From an uncultured Azospirillum sp. (GTDB taxonomy: Bacteria > Pseudomonadota > Alphaproteobacteria > RF32 > CAG-239): a stretch of 40,933 nt of DNA. The notes below the pieces were generated by a model. That model saw only the letters and a program-made list of their open reading frames with translations. It made no database searches and was not told where the DNA came from. The number at the start of each line of letters is the position of its first letter. Within the stretch, counting starts at the first letter, position 1. The DNA lies in the NCBI GenBank assembly GCA_900538765.1, contig UQAB01000013.1:1-40933 (forward strand), written 5' to 3'. Below, piece by piece: positions 1 through 6,261 of this stretch. The translations under genes were made by a program, and so were the position numbers.

Positions 1-1
1 T

Positions 2-331
2 ATGAAAACAAGAAAATTAATAGAATATATAATTGCCAAAATTAAAGATTTGGTATCGTATTTTTTCTATTATTTTCTTGTTTTGTATTTTGTGGTAATT
101 GGTCTGTTGTTGAAAACACCGAGTTTTAATGCAGAAGCTTCTGCTAAACTTCAATTTTATGTAGGGATGTGTTTTATCTTTCCTTTCTTACTGGGGTTTT
201 TATTTTATTTGCTAGAGTTATTTTGGAGGAAAGATACTTTAGAATGTCCCAGGTGGCTTTCTGAGTTTCTTGCGGATATTCTTTGTATTGCATTTTTCTT
301 CAATCTTTATTTGCTGTATGTTTATAGTTAA
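2..331 (+). CDS. Small hydrophobic membrane protein, function unknown
   Basis: A 109-residue, AT-rich gene with three predicted membrane segments (about residues 16-40, 51-76 and 88-108) and few charged residues between them. Only one base precedes the ATG, so no ribosome binding site can be seen and the true protein could begin further left. A strong terminator follows at 358-386, separating it from the virion genes. Low GC and an isolated terminator fit an accessory moron-type gene inside the prophage, but this is inference. No family recognised. Confidence 0.55.
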   Translation: MKTRKLIEYIIAKIKDLVSYFFYYFLVLYFVVIGLLLKTPSFNAEASAKLQFYVGMCFIFPFLLGFLFYLLELFWRKDTLECPRWLSEFLADILCIAFFFNLYLLYVYS

Positions 332-357
332 ATTTTATTTTGTTTTTAATTTCTTGG

Positions 358-386
358 CCGCTTGTGTTAGACAGGCGGTTTTTTTT
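358..386 (+). terminator. Rho-independent terminator
   Basis: An 8-bp stem CCGCTTGT/ACAGGCGG with one G-U pair and loop GTTAG is followed by eight T residues. It lies 26 bases after the small membrane gene. Confidence 0.8.
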
Positions 387-456
387 GTATTCGGCGGGGA
401 GAGTGTGTTCTGTCCGTTCGGGCGTTTCTCCGCGGAGGGCGCATTTAACAGAAAGT

Positions 457-488
457 CCGTCGGCATGGTGTCGGCGGGCGATTTTTTT
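457..488 (+). terminator. Terminator- or attenuator-like hairpin in a leader
   Basis: The stem CCGTCG/CGGCGG (one G-U) with a 9-nt loop is followed by GCGA and seven T residues. It ends just before the GAAAGGAA ribosome binding site of the next gene. Position immediately upstream of a start suggests either a second terminator or an attenuator; the sequence cannot decide. Confidence 0.35.
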
Positions 489-507
489 ATTGAAAGGAAT
501 TTTTATA

Positions 508-1101
508 ATGAGTGATTTTGAATTGTTTCAAAGTATGATTGATGCCTCAAAGGGCAATCAAAACAAAGATATGACGGCGCGGTTTTATGACCGCTCAGTC
601 AAAACGGAGCGGATTGACGAGAACGGCCTGCCGGTTTTTGAAGACGTCTGTTTTGTGGAAATCAGGGTGAAGGATAGTTACGATGTGTATGACCAGCCGG
701 CGACGGAAGAGAAAAAGCAGCGTTTTGCCACGGAATACAGCCGTTATCTTGTCGGTAAAAAGCAGGTGGAAAACGGGTCGCCGCTGGAGCAATTTGCCTT
801 TTTGACGGCAGCGGAAATAGACAGTCTGAAATATCGCGGCATTTTTACAGTTGAAGCACTGGCGGAGCTGGATGAGCAAAAAGCCCGGGATTTGCACGTG
901 GAAAAAGAACGCAGCCTGGCGCTTAAGTTTTTGGAAAAGGCGCGAGGAAATTCCGATATTGCGGCATGGCAGCAGAAAGAGGAGGCGTTGAAGCGTGAGC
1001 TGACAGTTAAGGACGCACAGATTTCCCGCTTGAAGGCCGAGTTGGAAAGTTTGCGCAAAAGGGCAAATTTCCGCAAGGAAAAATCTCAGTCCAAACATTG
1101 A
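508..1101 (+). CDS. Phage capsid-region protein with C-terminal coiled coil
   Basis: A 197-residue protein. The ATG at 508 is chosen because AAAGGAA lies 8 bases upstream; a longer in-frame opening from 340 has no such site and crosses the leader hairpin. The first half contains VEIRVKDSYDVYDQPATEEKKQRF, written here as the region around residues 50-75, followed by 'SPLEQFAFLTAAEI' and a stretch resembling a helix-hairpin region. The last 50 residues form a charged coiled coil. I recall the same arrangement (a 'VxEDKxRFPxxYxxF' box, then 'TPLExWPLLT') in proteins encoded near portal and capsid genes of alphaproteobacterial phages; their function is not established. It precedes the adaptor gene, consistent with a head-module role. 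Confidence 0.6.
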   Translation: MSDFELFQSMIDASKGNQNKDMTARFYDRSVKTERIDENGLPVFEDVCFVEIRVKDSYDVYDQPATEEKKQRFATEYSRYLVGKKQVENGSPLEQFAFLTAAEIDSLKYRGIFTVEALAELDEQKARDLHVEKERSLALKFLEKARGNSDIAAWQQKEEALKRELTVKDAQISRLKAELESLRKRANFRKEKSQSKH

Positions 1102-1141
1102 GCTGTTTATTTTAACGCTTTGTATTAAAAGGGAATTTAAT

Positions 1142-1870
1142 ATGTCAAATATTTTGGAAATATGTCAGGATGCGGCGAGTTTGGTGGCGACTCAAAAGCC
1201 GCAAGACCTGTTTAACGCCAATTCTCAGCAGGAGGCGATCTTTCTGAGCATTGCGAAGTCTACGCTGGACAGTCTGCGCCGTTACGGTGATTGGCAGGAG
1301 TTGACTAAGGAAGGTGAGCTGAAAACACATCGCAACAAAAAAGTTTACAATATCCGGGATTTTTGCCCGGATTTCTTTTCTTTGCTCAATAATACGGTTT
1401 ATATCAAAGACCGGTTTGAAAAGGTTATTGGTTCGATAACGCCGGAGCAGTATATGCGCGAGCGTTATTTTAATGTACCGTCGATTTTTCTCAAATTTAA
1501 AATTCAGAACGGGCGGTTCGTGTTTTTGAGCGAACCGGCTGAAGGGGTTAAAATTGTCTTTAACTATCGTTCGGCCAATGTTTGTTATGATCCGACCAAT
1601 GAGTTTTGTGAAAATCCAGAGAAGACCGAGATTACCAAAAATACCGATATTCCGCTGTTTGACGAATATCTGGTGAAGCTCGGCATTGTCTGGCGCTGGT
1701 ATAAGCGCAACGGCATGCCGTATGAAGAGGAGTTTAACGAATATCAGCAGGAGGTTAAAAAGCGTTTTGCTTCCGGGCTGGCAACCAAGGACATCAATCT
1801 GGCTTACGCTTATAATGATGAGCCGGAAATTTCAGGAGTAATTGTCAATGCAGCAACGTCAGGTCAATAG
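1142..1870 (+). CDS. Putative head-to-tail adaptor (connector) protein
   Basis: A 242-residue protein with GGGAATTTA-type ribosome binding site before the ATG. It begins with a helical part in which 'LRRYGDWQELTKEGEL' sits near residue 48. A beta-rich middle follows. Near residues 185-210 comes 'LVKLGIVWRWYKRNGMPYEE', matching the 'LGLIWRWKQAKGLDYAEDF' motif I know from phage proteins placed between head and tail genes (P22 gp4-like tail-accessory or adaptor role). It would plug the portal and bind the tail hub encoded next. The 3' end overlaps that gene by 23 bases, suggesting translational coupling. Family-level match is from memory of the motif. Confidence 0.65.
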   Translation: MSNILEICQDAASLVATQKPQDLFNANSQQEAIFLSIAKSTLDSLRRYGDWQELTKEGELKTHRNKKVYNIRDFCPDFFSLLNNTVYIKDRFEKVIGSITPEQYMRERYFNVPSIFLKFKIQNGRFVFLSEPAEGVKIVFNYRSANVCYDPTNEFCENPEKTEITKNTDIPLFDEYLVKLGIVWRWYKRNGMPYEEEFNEYQQEVKKRFASGLATKDINLAYAYNDEPEISGVIVNAATSGQ

Positions 1871-3422
1871 GGGGAACAAGTCCCGCAACTATATTCTTCC
1901 CAGCCCGTTGGGCGGTTTGAATGCCCGCGACAGTTTGGACATGATGCCGGAAACAGACGCCATCGTGATGGACAACTATATTCCCGGAGAAACGAAAATT
2001 ACTTTGCGGCGTGGGTTTTCGCGCTATGCCACAATCGGCGAACCGGTGCGGACTCTGGTTGAGTTTCGAGCCGAAGACGGTAATAACCGTTTTTTTGCCT
2101 TTGCCGGAAATTCAATCTGGGATATCAGTTCCATTCGTGAAGCCGTTGATTTGCAAAAAGATTTTACCAGTGCGGACTGGCAGACGGTGCAGTTTAAAAA
2201 CCGTCTGTTTGCGGTCAACGGTTATGATAAGCCGCAGACTTTCTACATCAATGATAGTGGTGAAGAAATCTGGGAAGATGCCGAATTCAGCGGTACAAAT
2301 CTGGTGCCGGAGCTGCTGGTTAACGTGGCGTCATCCAAACAGCGTTTGTGGTTTGTGGAGAAGGGCAGTATGAAAGCCTGGTATTCCGAGGGGGTGAGTG
2401 AAATCAAGGGCAATCTGTTGTCCTTTGATATGACGACGGTGGCACGCGATGGCGGTTATCTGGTGGCGGTTGCTTCGTGGACGCAGGATGGCGGGCAGGG
2501 AATGGACGATTTGACGGTTTTTCTGACGTCAGAAGGCGAAGCGCTGGTTTATGCCGGCAGCAATCCTAATTCTGCTGATGACTGGACGTTGAAAGGCGTG
2601 TTTCGGATTGCCCGGCCGATAGGTTATCGTTGTACGCTGCAATATCAGGGCGATGTTATTGTGATTACCGAAGACGGTTATCTGCCTTTGTCCAAGGCTT
2701 TGCCGATTGAGTGCGCCAATAATTCGCAGATTGCATTTTCTGACAAAATCCGCGGGCTGGTTCTGTCGCGGACACGCAGCAATGCCAACAAGTTTGGCTG
2801 GCAGGCGATTATTTACAATCGTGGCGGTTATGCGATTTTCAACGTTCCGGTCAATCAGCAGTTTGAACAGCATGTCATTAATACCAACACCGGTGCCTGG
2901 TGCCGTTTTACGGGACTGGCGGCGCAATGTTGGGGGTTGTTTAACGGCCGGGCGTATTTCGGCATGGATGACGGCGTGATGCTGTTTGACGACGGATATT
3001 CCGATAACCGCGCTTTTATTGAAGGGCAGGTGGAGCAGGCTTATTCTAATCTTGGTTCCGCCAATATCAAAAAAGTGCAGCTGCTTAATCCGCGTACCAA
3101 GTCGGCCAACCCTTATGCTTTGGTTGTCTATACTAATACCGACTTTGCCGATACCACGCTTGATTTTGAAGAAAACATCGGTTATTCGGGTTTAACCAAA
3201 TGGGGGACAAAAGCTTATCCGACCAATGTCAAGTGGAGCAGTTTTGCGCATCCTTCCGGTGTCAAATGGGCAACCTTGCAAGGTTCCATTCGCAGTCAAT
3301 GGATAGGAAATTCAGCGACCGGCTTCAAATTCAGTCTGGTTTTCAAGACCCGCACCCGGGGAAACCTGATTGACTGGTATAATACGGGAGTGAGGTATGA
3401 GGAGGGGCTGGGCATTATATAG
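1848..3422 (+). CDS. Putative phage tail hub / nozzle protein
   Basis: A 524-residue protein. ATG 1848 is preferred over a TTG at 1842 because GGAG at 1835 gives correct spacing only to the ATG. The N-terminus 'YILPSPLGGLNARDSLDMMP' and following 'DNYIPGETKITLRRGF' are typical of phage proteins encoded directly after the adaptor. The rest is beta-rich with repeated blade-like segments ('FFAFAGNSIWDIS', 'RLFAVNGYDKPQTFYI', 'RLWFVEKGSMKAWYSEG'), suggesting a beta-propeller hub analogous to T7 gp12 or P22 gp10. It overlaps the adaptor by 23 bases. Element A1 begins two bases after its stop codon. Confidence 0.6.
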   Translation: MQQRQVNRGNKSRNYILPSPLGGLNARDSLDMMPETDAIVMDNYIPGETKITLRRGFSRYATIGEPVRTLVEFRAEDGNNRFFAFAGNSIWDISSIREAVDLQKDFTSADWQTVQFKNRLFAVNGYDKPQTFYINDSGEEIWEDAEFSGTNLVPELLVNVASSKQRLWFVEKGSMKAWYSEGVSEIKGNLLSFDMTTVARDGGYLVAVASWTQDGGQGMDDLTVFLTSEGEALVYAGSNPNSADDWTLKGVFRIARPIGYRCTLQYQGDVIVITEDGYLPLSKALPIECANNSQIAFSDKIRGLVLSRTRSNANKFGWQAIIYNRGGYAIFNVPVNQQFEQHVINTNTGAWCRFTGLAAQCWGLFNGRAYFGMDDGVMLFDDGYSDNRAFIEGQVEQAYSNLGSANIKKVQLLNPRTKSANPYALVVYTNTDFADTTLDFEENIGYSGLTKWGTKAYPTNVKWSSFAHPSGVKWATLQGSIRSQWIGNSATGFKFSLVFKTRTRGNLIDWYNTGVRYEEGLGII

Positions 3423-3423
3423 T

Positions 3424-3549
3424 TAAAAGCGCGCTCTATGGATGCCTAATACAGAAAAAGAAAAAAAATGCTAAGTTATGTACTTCTATGTACACTCCTG
3501 TCGCATTTTTTTCTTTTTCTTATTATCCGTCTCATATATCGCACTTTTA
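3424..3549 (+). ncRNA. Candidate structured RNA element A1 (compact form)
   Basis: The element starts two bases after the tail-hub stop. The outer helix TAAAAGCGCG (3424-3433) pairs with CGCACTTTTA (3540-3549) with one mismatch. Next comes an internal loop with CTCTAT on the left and TCATATAT on the right, then a short helix GGAT/ATCC plus AATA/TATT. A long inner helix follows: 3453-3471 with 3503-3520, 18 bp with one bulged A. The apex holds the hairpin TGTAC-TTCTAT-GTACA (3479-3494) followed by CTCCTGTCGC. Element A2 after rpoD has the same unpaired bases but different helix sequences. Strand is uncertain: the one outer mismatch (C-A) would be a G-U pair on the minus strand. Confidence 0.6.
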
Positions 3550-3748
3550 CAGTGGCTAATGGCTGAGATTGTATAGCACGTCGTCCAGAGCAGTTTTACG
3601 GTGGTAGTGTGTACACTAGGATTTTTTTACACCTAGAAACTACTTTATCTAACGCACTCTCCTAACTTTTACACCTGCGCGTTGAGTGGAAATTTAGCCG
3701 CTGGTCGATTGTGCGTAAAGAAGTACTGCGTGCGCATTGGGAATAGGG
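3550..3748 (+). other. Gene-free stretch with weak structure after element A1
   Basis: There is no credible gene in these 199 bases. Counting from the end of A1, TTTTAC recurs at 3545, 3594, 3626 and 3667, three times followed by A(C/G). Small hairpins are visible: TAGTG-TGTA-CACTA at 3605-3618 and CTAGG/CCTAG at 3616-3636. The first part resembles sequence following element A2 (TTTTAC, A or C, GTG, then an ATG-containing box). The stretch may be the 3' portion of one RNA running from 3424 to the terminator at 3775. Confidence 0.3.
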
Positions 3749-3775
3749 AGGCTCTTTCGGGAGTTTCTTTTTTTT
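3749..3775 (+). terminator. Probable rho-independent terminator with TTCG loop
   Basis: AGGCTCT-TTCG-GGAGTTT forms a 7-bp stem with three G-U pairs and a TTCG tetraloop, then TCTTTTTTTTG. It lies 25 bases before the next gene and could end an RNA made from the A1 region. Confidence 0.55.
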
Positions 3776-3800
3776 GTAATTTTTTATAAGGAGATAGTAA

Positions 3801-5363
3801 ATGTCATTAAATATGACCATTGACGAGTGGAAGAAGGGTATTCCACAGAGAGAGTTGGAACAGAAGATAAGGGAATACGAGGAAGATTATCCGAAGCGAG
3901 AAAAGATGACGCCTCAGGCACGAGAGAATAATCAGACGCGTTTCTTTTTAGAAGACCGGTTCTATGAGCTGCATAAGCAGCAGTTGGCGGATATGTTGAA
4001 GAAACAAGCTGAGGGGAATGTTTTGTTTGGTTTTGGGACGGATAATCAGGGGATTATTCCTATCGCGAAAGATAGTTCTTCTGAGAGGGATGGTTTTTCT
4101 GTCGGGGGCGGATTGGAGGCTTCGGCTTTGACGCCGGCGTCTTATGGCGCGGCTAGCGGAAACGGCGGGCAACAGGTTGCCGGCGGGTATGGAAATAATT
4201 ATGCCACGGATTATGTTCAGCCGGTTGCGGCGGCAGAAGATCTTTTTAATAAAGGCCGGGCTGCTATTTATGGGAGTTTGGCTGAAAAAGGGAATTTCAA
4301 CGCACAGAATTTTGAAAATCAACTTTCGTTAACCAAACATGCGTTGGATACTTATGATAAGCTTTCTTATAATCCGCAGTATATAAACAGTTTGCTTTCT
4401 GAACAGAAAAATGCAGAGACTGTTTGTTTTCCGGGTAAACCGTTTTGTTCTCCATCAATGGCATATCGGAATGATGAGTTTCTCCGAAATGCCAGGGATT
4501 TTCAACAAAATTATGATGCTTTACAGCAGGTTGGTTCTGAAAAACAAAATCTGTTTGGGGAATATGAACAGCAGCGTTATGAACTGCGCCAGAAGAAGCA
4601 GCAACAGGATGCATATAACAGCAAGCTATGGGATGAATATCTTCACAGTATTCCGCAGTATGGCGCTTATGGTTTGTATCATGGCGGAAAAGCCGTGTCT
4701 ACACCGCGCAATCTGGTGACAACGGTTCTTGAAACAGGTGGTTATGGAGATGCTGCAAATACGTTTAATAGCGCCGTTGATGCGTTACAGTCTTTGAACG
4801 TGTTGTCCGGCTCATTGAATCGCGGAGATATCCGTCTTAAAGATTTTGCGAATCTTAGAGATATTGAACAGGGTGAGAATGTGAGCGACCGCTTTGTCGA
4901 TGCTGTTATTTTTCCGGGATATAAACCAAAAGATGAAGCGTTTAAATTGGGAGGAGAATTGGTTACTGATACGCTTTTATCATTGGATAAAAATCCTTTA
5001 GCTGAACAGTGTGTGGGAAAATTTGAGAATGTTCCTGATTTTGTCAGGAAACCGGCAGGAAAATTTTCTAAGTTTTCTCAGAAATATGTTGAGCCCGTAG
5101 ATCAGAGCTTGCCTACCAGATACAGAGCAGCAGGCAGTGTGGCCGGCGGCCTAGGCGGTGTTGCTGCATTGACTGTCGGAACAGGCGGTAAGTATGTGGC
5201 GGCTAACAATACCTTTAATCGCCAGCAGGATGAAATCCGTCAACAGCAGGAGCAGATTGGCGATGATTATAATCAGGCAGTTTTGCGGGAGAGGGAAATA
5301 AAACGCAGGTTGTCTGAGAATATGAACAGACTGAATGGTGACGGGGTTAAATATTCTCGTTAG
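3801..5363 (+). CDS. Phage internal/cargo-type virion protein, short paralogue
   Basis: A 520-residue protein starting after AAGGAG. Residues 5-62 form a charged helical module ('EWKKGIPQRELEQKIREYEE', then 'RFFLEDRFYELHKQQLA') nearly identical to the start of the 911-residue protein at 6262. The remainder is unrelated to it: glycine-rich, then glutamine-rich helical stretches (about residues 240-275 and 465-505), with a small hydrophobic glycine patch near 445-462 (AGSVAGGLGGVAALTVGTGG). This composition is typical of internal or ejection proteins. The shared N-terminus with diverging bodies suggests a packaging or docking domain carrying exchangeable cargo; that is inference. No enzyme motif recognised. 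Confidence 0.6.
   Translation: MSLNMTIDEWKKGIPQRELEQKIREYEEDYPKREKMTPQARENNQTRFFLEDRFYELHKQQLADMLKKQAEGNVLFGFGTDNQGIIPIAKDSSSERDGFSVGGGLEASALTPASYGAASGNGGQQVAGGYGNNYATDYVQPVAAAEDLFNKGRAAIYGSLAEKGNFNAQNFENQLSLTKHALDTYDKLSYNPQYINSLLSEQKNAETVCFPGKPFCSPSMAYRNDEFLRNARDFQQNYDALQQVGSEKQNLFGEYEQQRYELRQKKQQQDAYNSKLWDEYLHSIPQYGAYGLYHGGKAVSTPRNLVTTVLETGGYGDAANTFNSAVDALQSLNVLSGSLNRGDIRLKDFANLRDIEQGENVSDRFVDAVIFPGYKPKDEAFKLGGELVTDTLLSLDKNPLAEQCVGKFENVPDFVRKPAGKFSKFSQKYVEPVDQSLPTRYRAAGSVAGGLGGVAALTVGTGGKYVAANNTFNRQQDEIRQQQEQIGDDYNQAVLREREIKRRLSENMNRLNGDGVKYSR
5274..5338 (+). repeat. 65-bp direct repeat, left copy (end of virion gene)
   Basis: This segment at the 3' end of the 520-residue protein gene is repeated at 6098-6162 with a single base difference. 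The two copies flank 759 bp that contain a minus-strand AT-rich membrane gene and a terminator. Confidence 0.9.
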
Positions 5364-5373
5364 TTCAGTAGAG

Positions 5374-5408
5374 GAGAAGCTAGTTTTTAAGCTAGCTTCT
5401 CTTTTGTT
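5374..5408 (+). terminator. Rho-independent terminator
   Basis: A perfect 10-bp stem GAGAAGCTAG/CTAGCTTCTC is followed by TTTTGTTTTG. It ends plus-strand transcription after the 520-residue protein gene and overlaps the stop codon of the minus-strand gene that converges on it; there is no T-run for that strand. Confidence 0.75.
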
Positions 5409-6016
5409 TTGTAAAAGTTTGCAACAAAACAATACAGCATGCAGAGTAAGTACCAATTTAATATGATTATAAATAGTGGTTTCTGAATATTTACGGCAAA
5501 AAAATATGTTGGAATATCAATAATTCCAATGAGAATGATGATTTTCCAATAAGGCGAAAAGCTGTTTTTTATTATTTCTTTTGTTGATATTTGTTTGTTG
5601 TTTATAATTATGAAGTATATTGTTGCAAAGCAGAAGCTGCAATATGAGATTGTCAGGAGGATGATGGCGTAGAAACAAAATGTATTACATAGATAATCAA
5701 AGGAGAAAAGAATTTTTTTGATAAAGATTTCGAAGATGAAGTTTTGAAGTTTGGGTTGCAGAATACCTTTTAAAAAGAAAAATGTAATTGTGTAAGATGT
5801 CCATAATCTCCATGATTTGAAGTGAGAAAAACTACGAATATTTGATAGTGTCGTTATTATTATTAAAGTACAAAAGTAGGAGATGATTGTGTTTGTAATC
5901 GGATATGCTTTAGTTGGAAAAAAGTAATCATATATTGGAGAAATCAGTCCAATCGGGATTAGGATGGGGAGGTTTTTATAAAAAGAGATGAAGGAATTTT
6001 TGATGATATTGAGCAT
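5387..6016 (-). CDS. AT-rich multi-pass membrane protein (probable moron)
   Basis: A 209-residue protein with about five hydrophobic segments (near residues 15-33, 43-57, 76-88, 110-137 and 155-200), rich in Ile, Phe, Tyr and Lys. It is encoded against the direction of all other phage genes, with much lower GC than its neighbours, and is enclosed by a 65-bp direct repeat. No Shine-Dalgarno sequence is obvious before the ATG. These traits fit a laterally gained accessory gene, such as a superinfection-exclusion or host-fitness factor, but no family is recognised and no function can be assigned. Confidence 0.6.
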   Translation of the reverse strand: MLNIIKNSFISFYKNLPILIPIGLISPIYDYFFPTKAYPITNTIISYFCTLIIITTLSNIRSFSHFKSWRLWTSYTITFFFLKGILQPKLQNFIFEIFIKKILFSFDYLCNTFCFYAIILLTISYCSFCFATIYFIIINNKQISTKEIIKNSFSPYWKIIILIGIIDIPTYFFAVNIQKPLFIIILNWYLLCMLYCFVANFYKTKEKLA

Positions 6017-6097
6017 GGTGATTTAGGAGTGTTGTTATTTTTGTTGAAAGTTGTGTTTGATGATATCTTTTAGCATTTAGGTTGTCAAGTTTTTTGT

Positions 6098-6162
6098 CAG
6101 GCAGTTTTGCGGGAGAGGAAAATAAAACGCAGGTTGTCTGAGAATATGAACAGACTGAATGG
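6098..6162 (+). repeat. 65-bp direct repeat, right copy (gene remnant)
   Basis: It matches 5274-5338 at 64 of 65 bases and corresponds to the coding end of the 520-residue protein, yet no open gene leads into it. It is therefore a remnant of a duplicated virion gene or the scar of an insertion by recombination. Confidence 0.9.
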
Positions 6163-6194
6163 AGGTAATAAATATATAAATAAATGATTGTCAG

Positions 6195-6229
6195 AAGCAG
6201 GAGGGATTTTATATCGCTCCTGCTTTTTT
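6195..6229 (+). terminator. Rho-independent terminator
   Basis: AAGCAGGAG/CTCCTGCTT is a perfect 9-bp stem with a 13-nt loop, followed by TTTTG. It lies after the gene remnant and 32 bases before the next virion gene. Confidence 0.75.
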
Positions 6230-6261
6230 GTGTAAATTTAATTTTTGAAAGGAATTATATT

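Noticed and set aside
270..515. Open frames covering 270-515 and 340-508 upstream of the capsid-region gene
   Set aside because: They cross a strong terminator and a second hairpin and have no ribosome binding site; the clear start is at 508.
3424..3549. Element A1 as a twister or hammerhead ribozyme
   Set aside because: TAATACAG slightly recalls the twister cleavage-site strand, but the matching conserved twister loops are missing, and there is no CTGATGA/GAAA hammerhead core.
3423..3775. A1 region as a GOLLD or ROOL ornate phage RNA
   Set aside because: It is shorter than those classes, I see none of their motifs, and a related element lies outside the prophage.
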